Assembly (NCBI GenBank): GCA_022571175.1
Contig: JACZYI010000053.1
Location: 1-10,118 of the forward strand
DNA length: 10,118 bases
From: Pseudomonadota bacterium
GTDB taxonomy: Bacteria; Pseudomonadota; Alphaproteobacteria; Sphingomonadales; SMXR01
Direction of reading: 5' to 3'
The position numbers and the translations under genes are program-made. Below are positions 5,775 to 10,118 of the stretch, one piece after another. Position 1 is the first letter of the stretch. Every line of letters starts with the position of its first letter. Under the pieces are notes generated by a model that did not search any database, was not told the origin of the DNA, and saw nothing but the letters and a program-made list of their open reading frames with translations.

Positions 5775-7199
5775 TCATTTTGAATCAATGATAACACCGG
5801 GATTCATGAGGCCTTTGGGGTCGAGTGCATGTTTGATAGTCTTCATTAGGTTTATCTCTACCGGACTGCGCCTGAGGGCCAACTCGTCTCGTTTCATGCG
5901 ACCAATGCCATGCTCGGCAGCGATTGAGCCACCAAGGTCAGAGACAATATCATGCACAGCACGGTGCAAGTCTTCAGACCGAGAATAAAATTCGGCTTCA
6001 TTCATGCCAATGGGTGGGCTTAAATCATAATGCAGATTTCCATCGGCTGCATGGCCAAAGACTATGGGCCTGATACCGGGCATGATTTTTTCAATCTCCT
6101 GATTGGCACGCACAACAAATTCGGGCAGTGCGCTCAAGGGTACGCAAATGTCGTGCTTGACACTCGGGCCTTCAATTTTTTGTGCTTCTGCGATGGTTTC
6201 CCGTAACACCCAGATTTCCTTACGCTGGGCTTCCGAGGAGGCAGGAGCGGCGTCGAGCATTAAATTATCATCGAGAACTATAGCCAGCTCTTGTTCAATT
6301 CTCTCCTTGAGATGAGACGAATTTCCCCAAGCTTCTATCACCGCGTAAAACGGGTATTTAGTCTTGAAAGGGGAACGCGCGCCTGGAATGTGCCGGGTTA
6401 CAAGGTCAATAGCGAACTGGGGCAGGACTTCATAGGACACCATAACATCACCCAGCGATTGTTGGAGTTTGCCATAGACGATCATGACATTCTCGAAATT
6501 CTCGAAAGTCAACAAAAGGGTCTCGCGTTCGGTGGGCTTCGGAAAAAGCTTCAGAACCGCTTTTGTGATGATACCAAGTGTGCCTTCAGCGCCGATGAAT
6601 AATTGTTTCAGATCATACCCCATATTGTCCTTCAGCAGCGCTCTGGCCCCATCCCATATGCTGCCATCAGGCAAAACCACCTCGAGACCCAGCACATGGT
6701 CCCGCATCATGCCATAGCGCATGACCCGAACGCCTCCGGCGTTTGTGGAAATATTGCCGCCAATGACGGCACTACCCTCAGAGGCAATGGATAAAGGAAA
6801 AATGCGGTCCACCCCGTCGGCCGCTTCCTGCACCGTTTGCAGGGGAACGCCCGCTTCCACCACCATGTTGTTTTCTTGCTCATTGACCTCCAGTATTTTG
6901 TTCATTTTCTTCAAACTGATGACCACGGCATTTTCAACATCCAGAGGGATGCCACCAATGACCAGGCCGGTATTACCGCCCTGGGGTATGATCGGCATTC
7001 CATGCTCGGCGCAGATGCGGACCACCGCTGCCACCTGGCCAGTGGTGGTGGGAAAAATTACCATGCGGGCCTGGCCCACATGACGACCACGCCACTCGGC
7101 CATATAGGGAGTCATGTCCGAGCGGTCGGTAAGACAGCCTTTATTGCCCACAATCTCCTTTATCTGGCCGAGAGCGGTTTCTAAATTCATTTTAGTCAT
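5775..7199 (-). CDS. FAD-linked D-2-hydroxyacid dehydrogenase, D-2-hydroxyglutarate dehydrogenase-like
   Basis: The 474-residue protein belongs to the VAO/GlcD flavoprotein family. An N-terminal PCMH-type FAD domain (about 40-220) shows PQGGNTGLV (72-80), NISTNAGGVRVMRYG (149-163) and FIGAEGTLGI (201-210). The C-terminal substrate domain shows KHDICVPLS (348-356), GHAADGNLH (382-390) with metal-site histidines, and EHGIGRMK (429-436), ending in DPKGLMNPGVI. Together these resemble D-2-hydroxyglutarate dehydrogenase, which oxidises D-2-hydroxyglutarate to 2-oxoglutarate; D-lactate or other 2-hydroxyacids remain possible. I chose ATG 7199-7197, which overlaps the upstream YrdC gene by 8 nt (ATGACTAA), implying translational coupling; ATG 7190-7188 is an alternative three codons later. 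The frame also runs 17 codons further upstream inside the YrdC gene, which I do not accept. No iron-sulfur partner subunit is visible. Confidence 0.85.
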   Translation of the reverse strand: MTKMNLETALGQIKEIVGNKGCLTDRSDMTPYMAEWRGRHVGQARMVIFPTTTGQVAAVVRICAEHGMPIIPQGGNTGLVIGGIPLDVENAVVISLKKMNKILEVNEQENNMVVEAGVPLQTVQEAADGVDRIFPLSIASEGSAVIGGNISTNAGGVRVMRYGMMRDHVLGLEVVLPDGSIWDGARALLKDNMGYDLKQLFIGAEGTLGIITKAVLKLFPKPTERETLLLTFENFENVMIVYGKLQQSLGDVMVSYEVLPQFAIDLVTRHIPGARSPFKTKYPFYAVIEAWGNSSHLKERIEQELAIVLDDNLMLDAAPASSEAQRKEIWVLRETIAEAQKIEGPSVKHDICVPLSALPEFVVRANQEIEKIMPGIRPIVFGHAADGNLHYDLSPPIGMNEAEFYSRSEDLHRAVHDIVSDLGGSIAAEHGIGRMKRDELALRRSPVEINLMKTIKHALDPKGLMNPGVIIDSK

Positions 7200-7830
7200 G
7201 GGTAATATCCAGTGGCATACCGAGTTCAGATTCAATTTCCTGAGCGCCAAGAGCCCCTTGCCTCAAGAGCGTAACATGGTCCCCCACAATTTTGAGAATG
7301 GTAGACTCCTGACCAAACGAACAAGGTCCGCCATCCAGAATGACCTCCACCGCAGCCTTTATCTTGTTATCAATCATGTCAACTCTGGTGGGGCTGGGCT
7401 TGCCTGAGATATTAGCACTGGTGAGCACCATCGGCGCTTTGACGCATTGAAGCAATTGCTGAATCACAGGATGGTCGGGCACCCGAAGGGCTATGCTATC
7501 CTTGCCGCCTGTGACGCCGGTGGCCAGTCCCGTTCCTTCTTTAAGGGGAAGGACCAGGGTCAGAGGGCCGGGCCAGAAGGCTGCTGCCAGAGTTTCTGCA
7601 ACGGGATTAAAGAGCGCAAACTCCCTTGCTGCAATCAGATCAGCCACCAGCAAGGGCAGGGGATTGGACGCCGCGCGCGCCTTTATCTTATAAATATGCG
7701 CCACCGCACTGGCATTGGTCGCACATGCTGCCAGGCCATAGATGGTCTCGGTGGGCACGATAACCAGCCCGCCACGCCGAATACTGTCGCCTGCGGCCTC
7801 TATCTCGATTTGCAAATCTTTATGGTTCAT
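7192..7830 (-). CDS. L-threonylcarbamoyladenylate synthase (YrdC/Sua5 family)
   Basis: The enzyme makes threonylcarbamoyl-AMP from threonine, bicarbonate and ATP, the first step of t6A37 tRNA modification in the cytoplasm. The 212-residue protein contains just the YrdC domain plus a short tail, without the separate C-terminal domain of long Sua5 proteins. Motifs: PTETIYGLA (26-34), KIKARAASNPLPL (48-60) with the K50-x-R52 pair, WPGPLTLVL (86-94), ALRVPDHP (114-121), TSANISGKPSPT (137-148) and STIL (176-179). I start at ATG 7830-7828 (MNHKDLQ); a GTG at 7851 would add seven residues with no better ribosome-binding site. The gene is first of a probable two-gene unit with the FAD dehydrogenase, which it overlaps by 8 nt, a pairing that looks like operon packing more than a shared pathway. 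Confidence 0.92.
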   Translation of the reverse strand: MNHKDLQIEIEAAGDSIRRGGLVIVPTETIYGLAACATNASAVAHIYKIKARAASNPLPLLVADLIAAREFALFNPVAETLAAAFWPGPLTLVLPLKEGTGLATGVTGGKDSIALRVPDHPVIQQLLQCVKAPMVLTSANISGKPSPTRVDMIDNKIKAAVEVILDGGPCSFGQESTILKIVGDHVTLLRQGALGAQEIESELGMPLDITHD

Positions 7831-7903
7831 TATCGTCCATTGCTTGATCACATCCCCAATGCCCTATTATGTTATCCTGATTGAAAAATAAAGGAACCAG
7901 GTC
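7831..7903. promoter_or_regulatory. Short divergent promoter region
   Basis: Only 73 nt separate the leftward YrdC gene from the rightward acyl-CoA dehydrogenase, so the two promoters must be close or overlap. For the rightward gene, TATTAT (7865-7870) could be a -10 box with TTGATC (7844-7849) as a poor -35 at a short 15-nt spacing. AAGGA (7891-7895) lies 8 nt before ATG 7904 and is a clear ribosome-binding site. No operator dyad stands out. Confidence 0.35.
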
Positions 7904-9694
7904 ATGTCCTCCTATCAAGCGCCCACAGCAGATATGCGATATGTTCTGGACGTGGTTGCCAATATGAAGGCAATCGCGGCCAGTGAAAAATTCAGCGATG
8001 CCAGTGATGATGTGGTGGATGCGGTATTGGAGGAGGCTGGAAAACTTGCCGCCGAAGTCATGGCACCCCTCAATAAAATTGGCGATGAGCAGGGGTGCAA
8101 GCTTGAAAATGGTGTAGTGCGCATGCCCGAGGGTTTTGGCAGCGCCTACAAACAATATGTTATGGGCGGCTGGAACGGCCTTGGTGCGCCAAAAGAAATT
8201 GGCGGTCAGGGCTTGCCCTGGTGTCTGGCCACTGCGGTACAGGAGTCTTGGGCTTCGTCCAATTTAGCGCTCAGTCTATGCCCCATGTTAAATCAGGGTT
8301 CGATTCTGGCCATTGAACGCCACGGGTCGGAGGCGCTTCAAAGCCAGTATTTACCGAAAATGGTCTCGGGTGAATGGACCGGAACCATGTGTTTGACCGA
8401 GCCCCAGGCGGGCTCCGATGTGGGCGCACTCAGAACCAAGGCGGAACTGCAAGAGGATGGCAGTTATCTGATCTCGGGCCAGAAGATTTTTATCACCTTC
8501 GGTGAGCATGACATGTCGGAGAATATCATTCATCTGGTTCTGGCGCGCACGCCCGATGCCCCGGCGGGGGTCAAGGGAATTTCCATGTTTGTGGTGCCCA
8601 AATTCCTGCTGGCAGAAGATGGAAGTCCGGGACCGAGGAATGATCTCAGATGTGTCTCAGTGGAGAAAAAACTTGGTATTCATGCCAGCCCCACCTGTTC
8701 CATGTCCTTTGGTGATAACGGCGAATGCGTAGGCTATCTGCTGGGTCGTGAATCTGAGGGCATGCAAAATATGTTCACTATGATGAACCATGCCCGCATT
8801 GCGGTTGGCCTCCAGGGTGTGGCTGTGGGTGAACGCGCTTATCAGCAAGCGGTTGCGTTCGCCCGGGAGCGCGTGCAGGGAAAACCGTTCGGGGCTGAGG
8901 GGGAGGGACCACATGGTATTATCGAGCACGCAGATGTGCGCCGGATGCTGATGACCATGCGGGCCAAGACAGAATCCTGCCGCGCGCTCGCTTATTTGAC
9001 GGCATCCGCTGTTGATCGCGCCCAGAGTTCCACCAGTGAAGAAGATCGAAAAAAATGGAAAGGCCTGGCAGACATTCTAACGCCGGTGACCAAAGCCCAT
9101 TGCTCGGATACGGGGCTGGAAGTGGCCTCGATGGGGGTTCAGGTGCATGGCGGTATGGGATTTATAGAAGAAACCGGCGCGGCTCAACATATGCGGGATG
9201 CCCGTATTGCGCACATATATGAGGGGACAAACGGAATTCAGGCGATCGATCTGGTGGGTCGGAAACTGCAAATGGAGGGTGGCCAGTATTGGCGTTCCTT
9301 CATCCGGCAAATGGCGGAGTTTGCACTGGGAATTTCACAAAAAGGGCCCTTTGCACCTGCCCGTGATGCGCTCGAGCGCTCGCTTATTGTCTTGTCCGAG
9401 GCCAGCGAAACACTCTTTAAATCATTTCCAAAATCACCGCGCTCGGCTGAGGCGGGTGCGGCATCATACCTCAGGCTGTTTGGCCTGGTGACAGGTGGGT
9501 ATCTAATGGCTCGCCAGGGTCTGGAAGCGGAGACACGCCTGAAAAATGGCGATGATAACCAGGCTTTCCTGAAGGCAAAATCGGCAACCGCACGTTTTTA
9601 TTGCCTGCATATTTTGCCCGAAGCGGAGGGGCTGTATACACCAACAGTGTCGGGGGATGAGACATTGTTTGAAATTGCAGCGGAAGATTTATAG
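7904..9694 (+). CDS. Acyl-CoA dehydrogenase, DmdC/FadE5-like long form
   Basis: This FAD enzyme would oxidise an acyl-CoA to the 2-enoyl-CoA and pass electrons to electron-transfer flavoprotein. At 596 residues it is about 200 longer than classical acyl-CoA dehydrogenases, matching the clade that has an N-terminal extension (MSSYQAPTADMRYVLDVV) and an added C-terminal helical domain (about 460-596). Signatures: MCLTEPQAGSDVGALRT near 161-177, MMNHARIAVGLQGVAVGERAY in the middle, and GVQVHGGMGFIEE followed by IYEGTNGIQAIDLVGR, where E440 is the expected catalytic base. The clade includes DmdC (3-methylmercaptopropionyl-CoA dehydrogenase of DMSP catabolism) and mycobacterial FadE5 (broad fatty acyl-CoA). 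No other dmd gene is nearby, so I do not assign DmdC function; a fatty acyl-CoA role is equally plausible. The start has AAGGA 8 nt upstream. A gene for an exported protein follows after 9 nt. Confidence 0.9.
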   Translation: MSSYQAPTADMRYVLDVVANMKAIAASEKFSDASDDVVDAVLEEAGKLAAEVMAPLNKIGDEQGCKLENGVVRMPEGFGSAYKQYVMGGWNGLGAPKEIGGQGLPWCLATAVQESWASSNLALSLCPMLNQGSILAIERHGSEALQSQYLPKMVSGEWTGTMCLTEPQAGSDVGALRTKAELQEDGSYLISGQKIFITFGEHDMSENIIHLVLARTPDAPAGVKGISMFVVPKFLLAEDGSPGPRNDLRCVSVEKKLGIHASPTCSMSFGDNGECVGYLLGRESEGMQNMFTMMNHARIAVGLQGVAVGERAYQQAVAFARERVQGKPFGAEGEGPHGIIEHADVRRMLMTMRAKTESCRALAYLTASAVDRAQSSTSEEDRKKWKGLADILTPVTKAHCSDTGLEVASMGVQVHGGMGFIEETGAAQHMRDARIAHIYEGTNGIQAIDLVGRKLQMEGGQYWRSFIRQMAEFALGISQKGPFAPARDALERSLIVLSEASETLFKSFPKSPRSAEAGAASYLRLFGLVTGGYLMARQGLEAETRLKNGDDNQAFLKAKSATARFYCLHILPEAEGLYTPTVSGDETLFEIAAEDL

Positions 9695-9705
9695 ATAATC
9701 ATTAT
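9694..9705. promoter_or_regulatory. Fur-box-like palindrome at the start of the exported-protein gene
   Basis: GATAATCATTAT spans the last base of the acyl-CoA dehydrogenase stop codon and the start codon of the next gene. It matches the right-hand part of the classical Fur consensus, but the outer bases (A before it, GG after it) do not extend the palindrome. Chance in an AT-rich junction is quite possible. Confidence 0.2.
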
Positions 9706-10118
9706 GGGTTTACCGGTTTTCAGAATTCTGCACTGGCCGTTGTTGGCGGTGTTTTTGCTGGCTTTTGCCACTCCAGCCATGGCGCAATCCTGGCGGGATG
9801 CCAATCAGGCAGCGATCCAATACACGATTGAGGGTGATTTTTCCAAAGCCATGAAAAGTGCCACCCAGGCGGTAAAGCTCTATCGGAATTTTTCGGGGTT
9901 TGAGCTTGAACAGTTCATTCTGATTTTGCAAAACCGCATCAACATTGCCATCGAAGCCCGTAATCAAAAGAAAGAAATTCAGTATGTCAGGTCCGCCATC
10001 AAGGAACTGGTCAAAATCACTGGTGAGGATACTTTCCAGATGGTGGATTTCTACCAGCAGTTGGTTGCGGCCTATGATGGGCGGGGTAAATACCGGGAGG
10101 CCCGCAAGGCCAACCTGA
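9704..10118 (+). CDS. Exported helical (TPR-like) protein of unknown function, C-terminus missing
   Basis: I translated this frame from ATG 9704 to the window edge, 138 codons with no stop. The N-terminus MGLPVFRILHWPLLAVFLLA continues to FATPAMA-QSW, a good Sec signal peptide with cleavage after residue 27, so the product should be periplasmic or outer-membrane associated. The mature part (DANQAAIQYTIEGDFSKAMKS, then NFSGFELEQFILILQ and AAYDGRGKYREARKANL) looks like repeating helix pairs with the alanine and tyrosine spacing typical of tetratricopeptide repeats. I recognise no enzyme motif in the visible part. It starts 9 nt after the acyl-CoA dehydrogenase stop, so co-transcription is likely, though I see no strong ribosome-binding site at normal spacing. 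The downstream domain, which may define its job, lies outside the window. Confidence 0.75.
   Translation, partial: MGLPVFRILHWPLLAVFLLAFATPAMAQSWRDANQAAIQYTIEGDFSKAMKSATQAVKLYRNFSGFELEQFILILQNRINIAIEARNQKKEIQYVRSAIKELVKITGEDTFQMVDFYQQLVAAYDGRGKYREARKANL

Noticed and set aside
7200..7250. 17-residue upstream extension of the FAD dehydrogenase
   Set aside because: It lies inside the YrdC coding sequence, its residues do not look like the family N-terminus, and ATG 7199 gives a typical overlapping start.
7904..9694. Assignment as dmdC (DMSP catabolism)
   Set aside because: The clade also contains fatty acyl-CoA dehydrogenases, and no dmdA, dmdB or dmdD gene is in the window, so the specific name is not supported.

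Overview
The window looks like an ordinary chromosomal segment of a moderate-GC Gram-negative bacterium, most likely an alphaproteobacterium. That placement rests on gene content and protein style (an AfuB/FbpB-type iron permease, a mitochondrial-like glutaryl-CoA dehydrogenase, a DmdC-like acyl-CoA dehydrogenase) and is an inference, because no rRNA or marker gene is present. No mobile element, CRISPR array, tRNA or phage gene was seen.

Layout. (1) 1-475, minus strand: the N-terminal third or so of a Tat-exported PhoX-like (DUF839) protein, cut by the window edge. (2) 476-654: a divergent intergenic region with two inverted repeats. (3) 655-3360, plus strand: two genes of a ferric iron ABC importer, a fused two-domain permease followed 3 nt later by a FutA/IdiA-type iron-binding protein. 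No ATPase gene lies beside them. (4) 3361-3737: a 377-nt gene-free stretch with an AT-rich promoter-like part, two computed-by-eye RNA hairpins and a textbook intrinsic terminator. It could be a small RNA or a leader/attenuator of the next gene. (5) 3738-4937, plus strand: glutaryl-CoA dehydrogenase (gcdH). (6) 4953-5666, minus strand, convergent with gcdH: a 2OG-Fe(II) oxygenase-fold protein whose usual first iron-ligand histidine appears to be glutamine. (7) 7830-5775, minus strand: threonylcarbamoyl-AMP synthase (YrdC/Sua5 family) overlapping by 8 nt an FAD-linked D-2-hydroxyacid dehydrogenase resembling D-2-hydroxyglutarate dehydrogenase. (8) 7904-9694, plus strand, divergent from the YrdC gene: a 596-residue DmdC/FadE5-like acyl-CoA dehydrogenase. 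(9) 9704 to the window end: an exported, helical, probably TPR-like protein of unknown function, truncated by the edge.

How the parts relate. The iron importer and the divergent PhoX-like gene may share regulation; characterised PhoX enzymes need iron, so the pairing is suggestive only. Glutaryl-CoA dehydrogenase, a D-2-hydroxyglutarate dehydrogenase-like enzyme and a second acyl-CoA dehydrogenase give the middle of the window a flavour of C5-dicarboxylate, amino-acid and fatty-acid catabolism, but they are in separate transcription units. The most unusual items are the structured intergenic RNA at about 3515-3652, with a mutually exclusive alternative pairing, and the Q-x-D variant oxygenase.
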